From NCBI RefSeq assembly GCF_900218065.1, contig NZ_OBMU01000001.1:1088919-1152918 (forward strand): DNA of 64,000 bases, in the 5' to 3' direction. The DNA comes from Novosphingobium sp. Chol11. GTDB lineage: Bacteria; Pseudomonadota; Alphaproteobacteria; Sphingomonadales; Sphingomonadaceae. The position numbers were made by a program, and so were the translations under genes. Shown here in pieces: positions 14,313 to 23,514 of this stretch. Each line of letters opens with the position of its first letter. Positions within the stretch are counted from its first letter, which is position 1. Below the pieces are notes generated by a model. The model searched no databases. It worked only from the letters and a program-made list of their open reading frames with translations, and was not told the DNA's origin.

Positions 14313-15541
14313 AGCCGATGGGACCTGTTCCTCCCTTTTTCGAGGGTGAAGAAGGCATGTTGCTGATCGGCGGATGCGGCGCGGCAAGCCTGGTTGACGA
14401 AGCGGGAGATACGCCGCTGTTCGTGTACGACATGGGGATAGTCGAGCGGCAGGTGCGTGACTTGCGAGAGGCGATGCCTGCGCAACTGTCGATCCATTAT
14501 GCGGTGAAGGCGAACCCCTATCCGGCGCTGCTGGAGCGCATGGCGCGGCTGGTCGATGGCTTTGACGTGGCTTCGGGCGGTGAACTGGCACGTGCGCTGG
14601 AAGCAGGCATGGATGCCGTGCATGTGAGCTTTGCCGGGCCGGGAAAGCGCGACGACGAACTTGCGGCCGCGATCGACGCGGGGGTGACGCTGAACCTGGA
14701 GTCGGAGGGAGAGGCGCGACGCGCGCTTGCGATTGCCGAGAAGCGCGGGCGGACGCCAAGGCTGGCGGTGCGAGTCAATCCGGATTTCGACCTTAAGGGC
14801 TCGGGCATGAGGATGGGCGGGGGGGCAAAGCCCTTTGGCGTCGATGCGGATCGCGCAGCGGTGCTTGCCCGCACGCTGATCGATGCGGGGGCTGACTGGC
14901 GCGGCTGGCATATCTTCGCAGGATCGCAGGCGCTGGCGGCGGAAGCGTTGATCGAGACGCAGGCGGCGACTGTGGGATTGGCGGCGCGGCTTTCGGACGC
15001 CGTGGGCGTTGCGCCGCCGCTGGTCAATCTGGGTGGCGGATTTGGCATTCCCTATTTTCCGGGCGATCAGCGGTTGGACATCGCGCCGATCGGGGAAACG
15101 TTGGGCCAGACACTCCAGGCGCGGGCCGACATATTGGCGGACAGTGAATTTGCGATGGAGCTTGGCCGCTGGCTGGTGGGCGAAGCGGGTGTCTATCTGA
15201 CCCGTGTGGTCGATGTGAAGCAGAGCCAGGGCGAGACGTTCGTCGTGGTTGATGGCGGGCTCCACCACCAATTGGCGGCGAGCGGGAATTTCGGCACGGT
15301 GGTGCGGCGCAACTATCCGATGGCGGTGGCGAACCGTTACGGCGCTTCGCCTGCTGAGGAGGCGGTGACGGTAGTTGGGTGCCTGTGCACGCCGATCGAC
15401 AAGCTGGGGGACAAGGTCGCTCTGCCCCCCATAGTGGAAGGTGATCTAATCGCCATCTTCGCCGCAGGGGCCTATGGAGCGTCTGCAAGCCCTTCGGCCT
15501 TCCTTGGCCATCCGCCTGCACTCGAACTATTACTTGGCTGA
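14309..15541 (+). CDS. PLP-dependent decarboxylase, exosortase A system-associated
   Basis: Fold-type III PLP enzyme of the diaminopimelate/ornithine decarboxylase family. The Schiff-base lysine is in HYAVKANPYPALL; the glycine-rich phosphate-binding motif is VNLGGGFGIPYF; the C-terminal active-site Cys is in GCLCTPIDKLGD. 410 aa is a normal length. TIGR03099-type members accompany the acyl-CoA ligase in XrtA loci. It probably decarboxylates an amino acid, supplying an amine or aminoacyl building block for polysaccharide or carrier modification. Translationally coupled to the ligase by a 4-base overlap. Confidence 0.92.
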   Translation: MKPMGPVPPFFEGEEGMLLIGGCGAASLVDEAGDTPLFVYDMGIVERQVRDLREAMPAQLSIHYAVKANPYPALLERMARLVDGFDVASGGELARALEAGMDAVHVSFAGPGKRDDELAAAIDAGVTLNLESEGEARRALAIAEKRGRTPRLAVRVNPDFDLKGSGMRMGGGAKPFGVDADRAAVLARTLIDAGADWRGWHIFAGSQALAAEALIETQAATVGLAARLSDAVGVAPPLVNLGGGFGIPYFPGDQRLDIAPIGETLGQTLQARADILADSEFAMELGRWLVGEAGVYLTRVVDVKQSQGETFVVVDGGLHHQLAASGNFGTVVRRNYPMAVANRYGASPAEEAVTVVGCLCTPIDKLGDKVALPPIVEGDLIAIFAAGAYGASASPSAFLGHPPALELLLG

Positions 15542-15674
15542 TATACCAATAGTTTGACGCCTAACCGTATCTTTACCCTTTGAAGGCAAGAAGAGGCCCA
15601 AAGCCCATCGCTTTGCGGCCGCTTCACCTCTCTGGCGGCTGTGCTTGCGTGCGGCCCTGTCATGAGGTGAAGAT

Positions 15675-16319
15675 ATGCGTTTCCTGTCGGTTTCCCGGGC
15701 TTTGATCGGCGCATCGCTGCCTGCTTTGGCGCTGTCGGGCTGCGCTTCGGGAGGCGGGGGACCCCAGTTGCCGCCAGCATCCTTCGTGGCGCAGCAGGAG
15801 GGGCCGGGCGAGGAATATGTGATCGGCCCGCTCGACGACCTCACCGTCTTCGTGTGGCGCAATCCGGAATTGGGCGCGAAGGTTCAGGTACGGCCGGACG
15901 GGCGCATCACGACGCCGCTGGTTGCCGACATGCCCGCCGTGGGCAAGACACCCAAGCAACTGGCCGACGACATGAAGGTCGCGCTCACCAAATATATCGA
16001 AAATCCGCTGGTGTCGGTGATCGTCAACAATTTTTCTGGCACGTTCAGCCAGCAGGTGCGGATCGTCGGCGCGACCGAAAAGCCTGCGTCCATTCCTTAC
16101 CGTGCCAACATGACGCTGCTTGACGCCATGATCTCCGTTGGAGGCCTTAGCGAATATGCGGCGGGCAACCGGGCGCGGCTCGTCCGCTTCAACAAGGAGC
16201 AGGGCAAGCAGCAGGAATTCAACGTCCGTATCGGCGATCTGCTGAAGCGCGGCGACAGCAAGGCGAACGTCATGCTGGCACCGGGCGATGTCATCATCAT
16301 TCCTGAAAGCATGTTCTGA
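15675..16319 (+). CDS. Polysaccharide export outer-membrane lipoprotein, XrtA type
   Basis: A Wza-family protein of 214 aa. A lipoprotein signal with lipobox LSGC at Cys23 is followed by the polysaccharide export domain (YVIGPLDDLTVFVWRNPELG, VRPDGRITTPLV) and a SLBB domain (VRIVGATEKPASIPYRANMTLLDAM). It should form the outer-membrane channel for the exopolysaccharide. The 133-base gap upstream is the only real promoter space before a run of tightly packed genes, so this is likely the first gene of the main operon. Confidence 0.93.
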   Translation: MRFLSVSRALIGASLPALALSGCASGGGGPQLPPASFVAQQEGPGEEYVIGPLDDLTVFVWRNPELGAKVQVRPDGRITTPLVADMPAVGKTPKQLADDMKVALTKYIENPLVSVIVNNFSGTFSQQVRIVGATEKPASIPYRANMTLLDAMISVGGLSEYAAGNRARLVRFNKEQGKQQEFNVRIGDLLKRGDSKANVMLAPGDVIIIPESMF

Positions 16320-16320
16320 T

Positions 16321-17838
16321 ATGGCGGGTCTCTACGACGAACTGCTGGTCGCCCTTCACGGCATATGGACCCGGCGCTGGCTGGCGCTGGCCGTGGCATG
16401 GGGCGTGTGCATGCTGGGCTGGCTGGGCATTGCCCTGGTGCCCAACAGCTATGAGAGCAAGGCGCGCGTCTATGTGAACACGCAGTCGCTCTTGCAGGAC
16501 AAGGTCGGCATCACGCAGGTCCAGTCGCAGCAGGATCTGGACCGCGTGCGCCAGACGCTGGCGAGCACGGCGAATCTGGAGCGGGTGGTCAAGGAAACCG
16601 ACCTCAACCAGACGATCAGCGGCCCGCGCGACATTGCGGCCAAGATCACGGCGCTTCGCGAAGGCATCACGGTGATGGCGCAGGCTGACCCGAGCATGAT
16701 CGACATCAGCGCCAAGTCGGCGGATTCCAGCCTGTCGGACGGCGCCAATGCGCGGATCGCGCAGCAGGCGGTGCAGAAGCTGATCGAGATATTCCAGGAA
16801 ACCAACCTGTCCTCAGATCGGGTCGAGACCAGGCAGAGCCTTGCCTTCCTCGACCAGCAGATCGCGCAGCGCGGGCGTCAGCTTGCCGCCGCCGAGCAGC
16901 GCCGTGTCGAGTTCGAGCAGCGCTATGCGGGGATGCTGCCGGGTGCGGGGTCCATCGGCCAGCGCATGGACGCGGCGCGGATGGAGATCAACAACATCGA
17001 ATCGCAGCTGGTGCAGGCGTCGAGCGCGCTGAGCGCCATGAACGGTCAGCTTGCCGGTACGCCGCAAGTGCTGCCGGGCGTCGGCGCGTCGGGCGGCCCA
17101 TCCGCGCTCGCGCAGGCACAGGCGGACCTGGCCGGTATGCGTGCGCGGGGTTGGACCAATGACCATCCCGACGTGATAGCGGCCCAGCGGCAGGTCGATG
17201 CGCTGCGGCGGCAGGGTGGCGGTAGCGGTGGGGCGGCTGGCTCGCCCAACCCGGCTTATCTGTCGATTAAGTCGATGCAGGCGGACCGCGCGGCGACGGT
17301 CCAGGCGCTGCAGACGCGCAAGGCGCAGCTTCAGGCTGACTTGAACGCCATGTCCTCACGCCAGACCGATGAACCGGGCCTTGCCGCCGAGCAGGAAAAG
17401 CTCGACCGCGACTATGAGGTGCTGAAGACCCAATATGACAAGCTGCTGGCCGACCGGGAGGACGTGCGCCTGCGCGGCGACGTGAAGACCGAGACGGGCT
17501 CTGTCCAGTTCCGCGTCATCAATCCGCCGAGCGCACCCACCGCGCCGGTCGCGCCAAACCGGCCGCTGTTGCTGCTGGGTGTGCTGATCGTCGGCATCGG
17601 TGCTGGCGTCGGCACCGCCTTTGCAATGGGGCAGCTCAAGGGCAGCTTCCCGACGGCGGCACGGCTGGAGCGGGCGGTCGGCCTGCCGGTCATCGGATCG
17701 ATCACGCAGACGGTGAGCGCCGCGCAGAGGGCGGTCGAAAAGCAGCGGTTCAAATGGTTTGCCGGTGCGAGCGGGGGGCTGGCGGCGCTGTGCGTGCTGT
17801 TGATCCTCGTCGAATTCATCCAGCGCGGCATGGCCTGA
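16321..17838 (+). CDS. Chain-length determinant protein, XrtA system (Wzz/GumC-like)
   Basis: 505 aa with an N-terminal membrane helix (WLALAVAWGVCMLGWLGIAL), the Wzz motif LVPNSYESKARVYVNTQSLL, long coiled-coil segments (residues ~170-260 and 330-390) and a second helix at PNRPLLLLGVLIVGIGAGV plus a further hydrophobic stretch at the C-terminus. This is the inner-membrane co-polymerase that sets chain length and bridges to the outer-membrane exporter. No kinase domain is fused; the kinase is the next gene. The ATG is 1 base after the previous stop. Confidence 0.92.
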   Translation: MAGLYDELLVALHGIWTRRWLALAVAWGVCMLGWLGIALVPNSYESKARVYVNTQSLLQDKVGITQVQSQQDLDRVRQTLASTANLERVVKETDLNQTISGPRDIAAKITALREGITVMAQADPSMIDISAKSADSSLSDGANARIAQQAVQKLIEIFQETNLSSDRVETRQSLAFLDQQIAQRGRQLAAAEQRRVEFEQRYAGMLPGAGSIGQRMDAARMEINNIESQLVQASSALSAMNGQLAGTPQVLPGVGASGGPSALAQAQADLAGMRARGWTNDHPDVIAAQRQVDALRRQGGGSGGAAGSPNPAYLSIKSMQADRAATVQALQTRKAQLQADLNAMSSRQTDEPGLAAEQEKLDRDYEVLKTQYDKLLADREDVRLRGDVKTETGSVQFRVINPPSAPTAPVAPNRPLLLLGVLIVGIGAGVGTAFAMGQLKGSFPTAARLERAVGLPVIGSITQTVSAAQRAVEKQRFKWFAGASGGLAALCVLLILVEFIQRGMA

Positions 17839-17849
17839 GGAGCGGGACA

Positions 17850-18767
17850 ATGAACAAGCATAGCTCGCTGTCCAAGGGTTCGCTGATCGAGCGGGCGACG
17901 GAGATCTACGATTTCAGCGCGGCCTTGCAGGGGCGTGCTGCTCCGGCGGTCGAGGTGCCTGCGGATGAGCCCATGCCGCCCGTGGTGGAGGTCGCCCGGC
18001 CGGTGACGCCGGATGCAGGACATCGCGCGCCGGATTGGCGCGGGCCGGTGCACAGCATCGATCGGATCACGCTCGGCGAAAATGGCTGGCTGGTGCCCGA
18101 TGGGCCGGTGACGGCGATCAGCGAGGAATTTCGGCTGCTGAAGCGCGATCTTCTCGCGCAGTTGGGCGATGATCCACGCGGCAATCGCGTACTTGTCTGC
18201 TCAGCGCATAGTGGGGAGGGCAAGAGCTTCTGCGCGATCAACCTGGCGCTTAGCCTGGCAGCGGAGAAGGACCGGGAAATCCTGCTGGTCGATGCCGACT
18301 TTGGCAAGCCCGGCATTCCCGAGGCGCTCGGGCTGACGAGCGGGCCAGGATTGATGGACGGCATCGTCGATCCGTCGATCGCGATCGAGGATTGCGTGAT
18401 CCGTACTGACATTCCGTCTCTTGCCGTGCTGCCCGCGGGACAGCGCAGCAACAATGATACCGAATATCTTGCGTCCGCGCGGACGGAAATGCTGCTTAGC
18501 CGTCTGACCGAGGGACGGCCGGACCGGATCATCCTGTTCGATTCGCCGCCTCTGCTTGCGGCATCGGCCGGTGCCGTGCTGGCGAGCCATGCCGCCATAG
18601 CCCTGTTGGTGGTGCGTGCTGACCAGACCAGCGAAAGCGCGCTACGCGACGCGGCAGGCATGCTGAAAGCCGCGGGCCAGGTGCAACTGCTGCTGAACGG
18701 CGTCACCTTCTCGGCCACGGGCCGCCGCTTTGGCAGCTATTACGGCAAGGGGAGCGACGACGCATGA
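17850..18767 (+). CDS. XrtA-associated tyrosine autokinase (BY-kinase)
   Basis: A bacterial tyrosine kinase without its own membrane anchor, 305 aa. Walker A is SAHSGEGKSF (Lys125), Walker A' ILLVDADFGKPGI, Walker B RIILFDSPPLL. The C-terminal tail has only one Tyr pair (GSYYGKG), where BY-kinases usually carry a tyrosine cluster. It should pair with the preceding chain-length protein and control polymer assembly by cycles of phosphorylation. Begins 11 bases after the previous stop with GAGGAGCGGG upstream; its stop overlaps the next start. Confidence 0.92.
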   Translation: MNKHSSLSKGSLIERATEIYDFSAALQGRAAPAVEVPADEPMPPVVEVARPVTPDAGHRAPDWRGPVHSIDRITLGENGWLVPDGPVTAISEEFRLLKRDLLAQLGDDPRGNRVLVCSAHSGEGKSFCAINLALSLAAEKDREILLVDADFGKPGIPEALGLTSGPGLMDGIVDPSIAIEDCVIRTDIPSLAVLPAGQRSNNDTEYLASARTEMLLSRLTEGRPDRIILFDSPPLLAASAGAVLASHAAIALLVVRADQTSESALRDAAGMLKAAGQVQLLLNGVTFSATGRRFGSYYGKGSDDA

Positions 18768-20347
18768 TGTTGCGTACTTCCCTGGCGTTGCTGGGCGCGG
18801 TAGCGCTGGCTGCGTCGCCTGTCCTGGCGCAGGAGCGGAAGGTCGATGTCACGCCTTATCTGGGCGTCGACCAGACCGTGCTCGTGCCGCTGAAAGGCGG
18901 CGGCGATGTCTTGACCTACACCAATGTGACGGCGGGACTGACCGCGCAATTGCAGACGCGCCGGGTCGAGGCGGTCGCAGATATTCAATATAATCACAGC
19001 TTCGGCTGGGGGCGTGAGGCCAGCGATCAGGATGTGATCAGCGGCATCATTTCGGGCCAGTATCTGGTCTCGCCGGGGCTGACGCTCAATGCGGGGGCGC
19101 TTGCCACGCGCATTCGCACCGATGGCCTGTCGGGTGCGGCGACGTTGAACGACAGCCAGACGAGCCAGGTCTATGCAGGCTATGTCGGCCCATCCTACGC
19201 GTCATCCTTCGGCGACATCGACGTCACTGCCTCCTATCGCCTTGGCTATGCGCGGGTCGACGAAGATGTGAATGCCGACTTTGCCGGGGCGTCCGCTGCG
19301 GGCTCTTTCGCAGACTCCGTGACCCATAGCCTGGCTGGTTCGGTCGGCGTGGCACCGGGTGTCTGGCTGCCGATCGGCATCGTGGCCAGCGCCGGATATG
19401 ACCGGGAGGATGCGAGCGAACTTGATCAGCGGTTCGAGGATGCTTGGGGCCGCGTGGACGCTACCCTCCCTGTGTCGCCGACCGTCGCGATCGCCGGTGG
19501 CGTCGGCTATGAGAGGATCAAGATCAGCCAGCGCTCGCCCGAATTGGATGTGAGCGGCGTGCCCATCATCCGCAACGGCCGCTATGTCACTGACGACAGT
19601 TCGCCACGCGCGCTCATCTACGATTTTGACGACATCATCTGGGACGTGGGCGTGCTTTGGCGGCCCAGTCACCGCACCTCGCTGGAGGCGCGTGTCGGCG
19701 AGCGCTATGGCGGCATGACCTATAGCGGCAGCTTCGTCTGGCAGGGCCGGGGACAGTCCTTCGCGCTGGTGGTGTTCGACGGCATCGACAGCTTCGGGCG
19801 GATCATCACGTCGAATGTCGCGGCGGTGTCGGGCAGCAGCCTGAATGTCGTCCGCAACCCCTTCACGGGCGACTTCACCGGCTGCGCCTTTTCGCAAAGC
19901 GGGGGAGGGCAGTGCTTCAACGATGCGTTGGCCGGAGTCACGGACGCGAACTTCCGCTATCGGGGTGTCGCTGCGCAATATGCGGCGCAGCGCGGTCCTT
20001 GGGGCGTTGGCCTCGGCCTTGGCTATTCGCAGCGCAAGTTCGTGACGCCTTCGGGCCAGACCGTGTTCGTGCGTAGGACGCGGGACCAGAACTGGTATGG
20101 CACGGCATCGCTCAGCTATGTCATCGACAGCCGGTCCAGCCTGGATAGCGCCATTTACGCCAATTATTTCGATGCGAGCGGCGCGCGGCTCGACGTGCTG
20201 AACCTGGGCGCGTTCACCAGCTACAACCGCCTCATCAACCGCAATCTTCAGGCATCCGCTTCGCTTGGGCTCGACAGCGCCAAGGCGGACGATCTGGATG
20301 CCGTCATCAACGCCATGGGCCAGGTCGGCCTGCGGTACAGCTTCTAA
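18764..20347 (+). CDS. XrtA-associated outer-membrane beta-barrel protein (TIGR03016 type)
   Basis: A 527-aa protein with a signal peptide (MMLRTSLALLGAVALAASPVLAQ is cleaved after AQA-like LAQ) and alternating aromatic/polar strands to the end, closing with QVGLRYSF, a typical barrel C-terminus ending in Phe. It matches the layout of the PEP-CTERM/XrtA system-associated outer-membrane proteins that sit between the kinase and the ATPase in these loci. Likely role is in polymer passage or anchoring at the outer membrane. Translationally coupled to the kinase gene. Confidence 0.88.
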   Translation: MMLRTSLALLGAVALAASPVLAQERKVDVTPYLGVDQTVLVPLKGGGDVLTYTNVTAGLTAQLQTRRVEAVADIQYNHSFGWGREASDQDVISGIISGQYLVSPGLTLNAGALATRIRTDGLSGAATLNDSQTSQVYAGYVGPSYASSFGDIDVTASYRLGYARVDEDVNADFAGASAAGSFADSVTHSLAGSVGVAPGVWLPIGIVASAGYDREDASELDQRFEDAWGRVDATLPVSPTVAIAGGVGYERIKISQRSPELDVSGVPIIRNGRYVTDDSSPRALIYDFDDIIWDVGVLWRPSHRTSLEARVGERYGGMTYSGSFVWQGRGQSFALVVFDGIDSFGRIITSNVAAVSGSSLNVVRNPFTGDFTGCAFSQSGGGQCFNDALAGVTDANFRYRGVAAQYAAQRGPWGVGLGLGYSQRKFVTPSGQTVFVRRTRDQNWYGTASLSYVIDSRSSLDSAIYANYFDASGARLDVLNLGAFTSYNRLINRNLQASASLGLDSAKADDLDAVINAMGQVGLRYSF

Positions 20348-20366
20348 TCGCGTCCGGAGACAAGAG

Positions 20367-21590
20367 ATGTACGACCAGTTCTACGGATTTGAGGGCCGCC
20401 CATTCCAGCTGACCCCCGATCCGCATTTCTATTTCGAAAGCGCGACGCACAGGAAGGCGCTGTCCTATCTGGGCTATGGCCTGGCACAGGGCGAAGGCTT
20501 CATCGTCATTACGGGCGACATCGGCGCGGGCAAGACCACGCTGGTCGGACATCTGATGGCGACGATCGACCCGGCGCGGCTGACCGCCGTAAAGATCGTG
20601 TCGACGCAGGTGGGCGGCGACGACATGCTGCGCTTGACGGCGCAGAGCTTTGGCTTGCCGACCGAGGACATGCCCAAGGCACAGATTTTGCGGCAGATCG
20701 AAGCCTTCCTGCATGGGCAGGCGCGGGCGGGACGACGGTCCTTGCTGATCGTGGACGAGGCGCAGAACCTGTCCGTTTCGGCCATCGAAGAGCTGCGCAT
20801 GCTGTCCAACTTCCAGTTGGGCGGACAGTCTTTGTTGCAGATATTCCTGCTCGGGCAGCCGGAATTTCGCGACCTGCTGAAATCGGCCCAGTTGGAGCAG
20901 TTGCGCCAGCGCGTGATCGCGACTCATCATCTCGATCCGATGCAGCCCGAGGAGATCGAGCCTTATATCCTGCATCGCCTGTCCATCGTCGGGTGGAATG
21001 GCGATCCGCATTTCACCCCCGATGCCTTCGCGGCGATTTATGCCGCGACCGGGGGTGTCCCGCGCCGGGTCAATGTGCTCGCTAGCCGTGTGCTGCTGTT
21101 GGGAGCGCTTGACCAGTTGTCGGAGATCGATGCGGCAGCGGTGCAGGCGGTGATCGAAGATATGGGAGCGGACAGCGACGCGGCCGTGCAGCCGATGCCG
21201 TCATCCGTGCTGGATCGCGCGGAGGAAGCGCCTGCTGCGGCACCCGCTGCTGCGGCTGTGGCATCGCAGGCGGAACCTGCGCGCGAGACATTGCGCGCTG
21301 AACTCAATGCGCTGCGGTCGCGCCAGCCCGAGCCTACGCCTGCGTTGATGGACGAGATTGCCGGGCTGCGTGCTGACGTCGAGGCGCTCCGGCTTGAGCA
21401 GACCACCATGCAGACGGTCGATCCCGAGGCGCTGAAGGATTGTTTCACCCTGATCGAGGAGCGGCTTTCCGCACTGGAATTCCGTGTCGGTGAGCAGGAC
21501 ACGGCGCTGCGCCGCGTGCTGACGCTGCTGGTGGACTGGGTCGAACGTGAACAGCGGATGGGCGACGCGCCGCACAGCGCTGCCGCCTGA
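20367..21590 (+). CDS. XrtA-associated ATPase (ExeA-like AAA)
   Basis: Starts MYDQFYGFEGRPFQLTPDPH, the signature of the XrtA-associated ATPase family (TIGR03015). Walker A ITGDIGAGKTTLVGHL, Walker B RRSLLIVDEAQNLS, sensor ILFLGQPEF-like IFLLGQPEFRDLL, and arginine-rich VPRRVNVLASRVLLLG. The C-terminal ~130 residues are Ala/Glu-rich with coiled-coil character (residues ~310-390). 407 aa. It may energise assembly of the export or sorting complex. ATG lies 19 bases after the barrel gene. Confidence 0.92.
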   Translation: MYDQFYGFEGRPFQLTPDPHFYFESATHRKALSYLGYGLAQGEGFIVITGDIGAGKTTLVGHLMATIDPARLTAVKIVSTQVGGDDMLRLTAQSFGLPTEDMPKAQILRQIEAFLHGQARAGRRSLLIVDEAQNLSVSAIEELRMLSNFQLGGQSLLQIFLLGQPEFRDLLKSAQLEQLRQRVIATHHLDPMQPEEIEPYILHRLSIVGWNGDPHFTPDAFAAIYAATGGVPRRVNVLASRVLLLGALDQLSEIDAAAVQAVIEDMGADSDAAVQPMPSSVLDRAEEAPAAAPAAAAVASQAEPARETLRAELNALRSRQPEPTPALMDEIAGLRADVEALRLEQTTMQTVDPEALKDCFTLIEERLSALEFRVGEQDTALRRVLTLLVDWVEREQRMGDAPHSAAA

Positions 21591-21598
21591 CCGCGATC

Positions 21599-22447
21599 AT
21601 GGTGCTGAATGCCCTGTCGGTCGATGTGGAGGACTGGTTCCATGTCGGCGCCTTTGAGCAGACGATCAGCCGGTCTTCGTGGGACGGACTGACGCACCGG
21701 GTTGAGCGCAACACGGATGCCGTGCTGGCCCTGTTCGCCGAAGCAGGAGTCAGCGCGACTTTCTTCACGCTTGGCTGGGTGGCGGAGCGCTATCCCGCGT
21801 TGATGCGGCGGATCGCGGAGGCGGGGCATGAAGTGGCGAGCCATGGCTATGACCACGCGCGCGTCTTCACATTGAGCCCGGAAGCGTTCCGCGCCGATTT
21901 GCGACGGTCGCGCGCGCTGTTGGAGGATGCCAGCGGGCAGCGCGTCATCGGCTATCGCGCGCCGAGCTTTTCGATCGATCATCGCACGCCCTGGGCACAT
22001 GGCATATTGGCGGAGGAAGGCTACCGCTATTCGAGCAGCGTCGCGCCGATCCGGCATGACCATTATGGCTGGCCTGAATCGCCGCGCTTTGCCTGGCGGC
22101 CGGTGGCGGGGCAGGATTTGCTTGAGCTGCCAGTGACGACAGCCGAGTTTGGCGGTCGGCGGCTCGCGGCTGGCGGCGGAGGGTTTTTCCGGCTGCTGCC
22201 TTATGGCTTTTCGCGCTGGGCGATCCGGCAAGTGAATGGGCGGGAGCAACGGCCTGCGATCCTCTATTTCCATCCGTGGGAGATCGATCCCGATCAGCCG
22301 TGCGTCGCCGGAGCACCGCTCAGGTCGCGGCTGCGCCATTACAGCAACCTGTCGGTCATGGCGGACAAGTTGCGCCGACTGACCGCTGATTTTGCCTGGA
22401 CGCGGGTGGATGCGCTGGTCGCTCGCGAGGCGGAGCGCGCGGCATGA
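21599..22447 (+). CDS. XrtA system polysaccharide deacetylase (DUF3473)
   Basis: A NodB-type deacetylase of 282 aa starting with LSVDVEDWFHV (metal and catalytic Asp pair). Further motifs are ATFFTLGWVAERYP, HEVASHGYDH (metal-binding His), GYRAPSFSID and the DUF3473 tail with YFHPWEIDPDQP. It should remove acetyl groups from the exopolysaccharide or its precursor. No signal peptide, so it is probably cytoplasmic or associated. Overlaps the next gene by 4 bases. Confidence 0.93.
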   Translation: MVLNALSVDVEDWFHVGAFEQTISRSSWDGLTHRVERNTDAVLALFAEAGVSATFFTLGWVAERYPALMRRIAEAGHEVASHGYDHARVFTLSPEAFRADLRRSRALLEDASGQRVIGYRAPSFSIDHRTPWAHGILAEEGYRYSSSVAPIRHDHYGWPESPRFAWRPVAGQDLLELPVTTAEFGGRRLAAGGGGFFRLLPYGFSRWAIRQVNGREQRPAILYFHPWEIDPDQPCVAGAPLRSRLRHYSNLSVMADKLRRLTADFAWTRVDALVAREAERAA

Positions 22448-23514
22448 GGCTGGATGGTGGGGCCGGTGTGGGCGTGGTCGCGCTAGACCTGGATGATGCG
22501 GCACAGGTTGCTGCGGCGGATGCCTTCATGAAGGGCAGCGCGAACGGAACGCCCTTCCATCGGCCCGCCTGGATCAAGGCCATCGAGCGGGGGACGGGCA
22601 ACCGTGCATATATGCTGGCCGCAGTGGCTTCGTCCGGGCAGATTGCTGGACTTCTGCCGCTCACGCATATGAAGAGCCGCCTATTTGGGGAGGCTTTGGT
22701 GTCTTCGGGCTTTGCCGTCGACGGCGGGATATTGGCTAGCGATCCTGCCATCCATTCGGCACTTGCTTGCGCAGCTGAAGGGCTCGCGCGCGATCGCCGG
22801 ATCGGTTCGGTCGAACTGCGTGGGGGCTCGTCGCCGGCCGAGGCTTGGAGCGTGCACGAAGGAAGTCATCTCGGCTTCGTCCGGCCGATCGCGCCGGATG
22901 ATGAGGCGGAACTGCTCGCCGTGCCGCGCAAGCACCGTGCGGAACTGCGCAAGGCACTGGCTAATCCGGCGCTGCGGGTCGAGGTGGGGCGGGACCAACG
23001 TCTCGCGCAGGCACATTATGATGTTTATGCGCAGAGCGTGCGTAATCTCGGGACGCCGGTCTTTCCCAAACGCCTGTTTCGCGAAGTGCTGGCGGCGTTC
23101 GGCGAGGACGCGGATATTTTGATCGTTTATGAAGGCGACCGGCCGGTTTCGGGAGTGCTGACGCTTTACCATCAGGGGCGGGTCATGCCCTTTTGGGGCG
23201 GCGGTGTCGCCGATGCGCGCCGGCTGCGTTCCAACGAACTGATGTATTATCGGCTGATGAGCCACGGGCGGACGCGCGGCATGCGCATCTTCGATTTCGG
23301 GCGATCCAAGACGGGGAGCGGGCAGGCCGCATGGAAGAAGAGCTTCGGTTTCGATCCCGTGCCGCTCGCCTATCACAGCTGGTCGGCAACGGGCGAACGG
23401 CGCGATATAAACCCCAATAGCGCGCATTATCAGCGCCGCGTGGAGATGTGGAAGAAGCTGCCGCTGCCCATCGCCAACCTGATCGGGCCGTTGATCTCTC
23501 GGGGGCTGGGATGA
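22444..23514 (+). CDS. FemAB family XrtA/PEP-CTERM system-associated protein
   Basis: 356 aa of the FemAB acetyltransferase-like fold: ANGTPFHRPAWIKAIERGTG, LPLTHMKSRLFGEALVSSGF, RKHRAELRKALANPALRVEV, PVSGVLTLYHQGRVMPFWGG, and FDFGRSKTGSGQAAWKKSFG. The family is conserved in XrtA loci and predicted to attach amino acids or acyl groups to the polymer or to a carrier. Same role class as the GNAT-like protein at 11728 but clearly a separate sequence. Coupled by ATGA to both neighbours. Confidence 0.92.
   Translation: MRLDGGAGVGVVALDLDDAAQVAAADAFMKGSANGTPFHRPAWIKAIERGTGNRAYMLAAVASSGQIAGLLPLTHMKSRLFGEALVSSGFAVDGGILASDPAIHSALACAAEGLARDRRIGSVELRGGSSPAEAWSVHEGSHLGFVRPIAPDDEAELLAVPRKHRAELRKALANPALRVEVGRDQRLAQAHYDVYAQSVRNLGTPVFPKRLFREVLAAFGEDADILIVYEGDRPVSGVLTLYHQGRVMPFWGGGVADARRLRSNELMYYRLMSHGRTRGMRIFDFGRSKTGSGQAAWKKSFGFDPVPLAYHSWSATGERRDINPNSAHYQRRVEMWKKLPLPIANLIGPLISRGLG

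Noticed and set aside
13991..15271. Minus-strand open frame opposite the ligase and decarboxylase
   Set aside because: Antisense shadow with unnatural composition; the plus-strand proteins are clear.
15554..15582. TTGACG as -35 box for the polysaccharide operon
   Set aside because: No acceptable -10 at 16-18 bases; only the -35-like half is present.
21038..22504. Minus-strand 488-codon frame opposite the ATPase and deacetylase
   Set aside because: Spans two good plus-strand genes and has Ser/Arg-rich nonsense-like composition.
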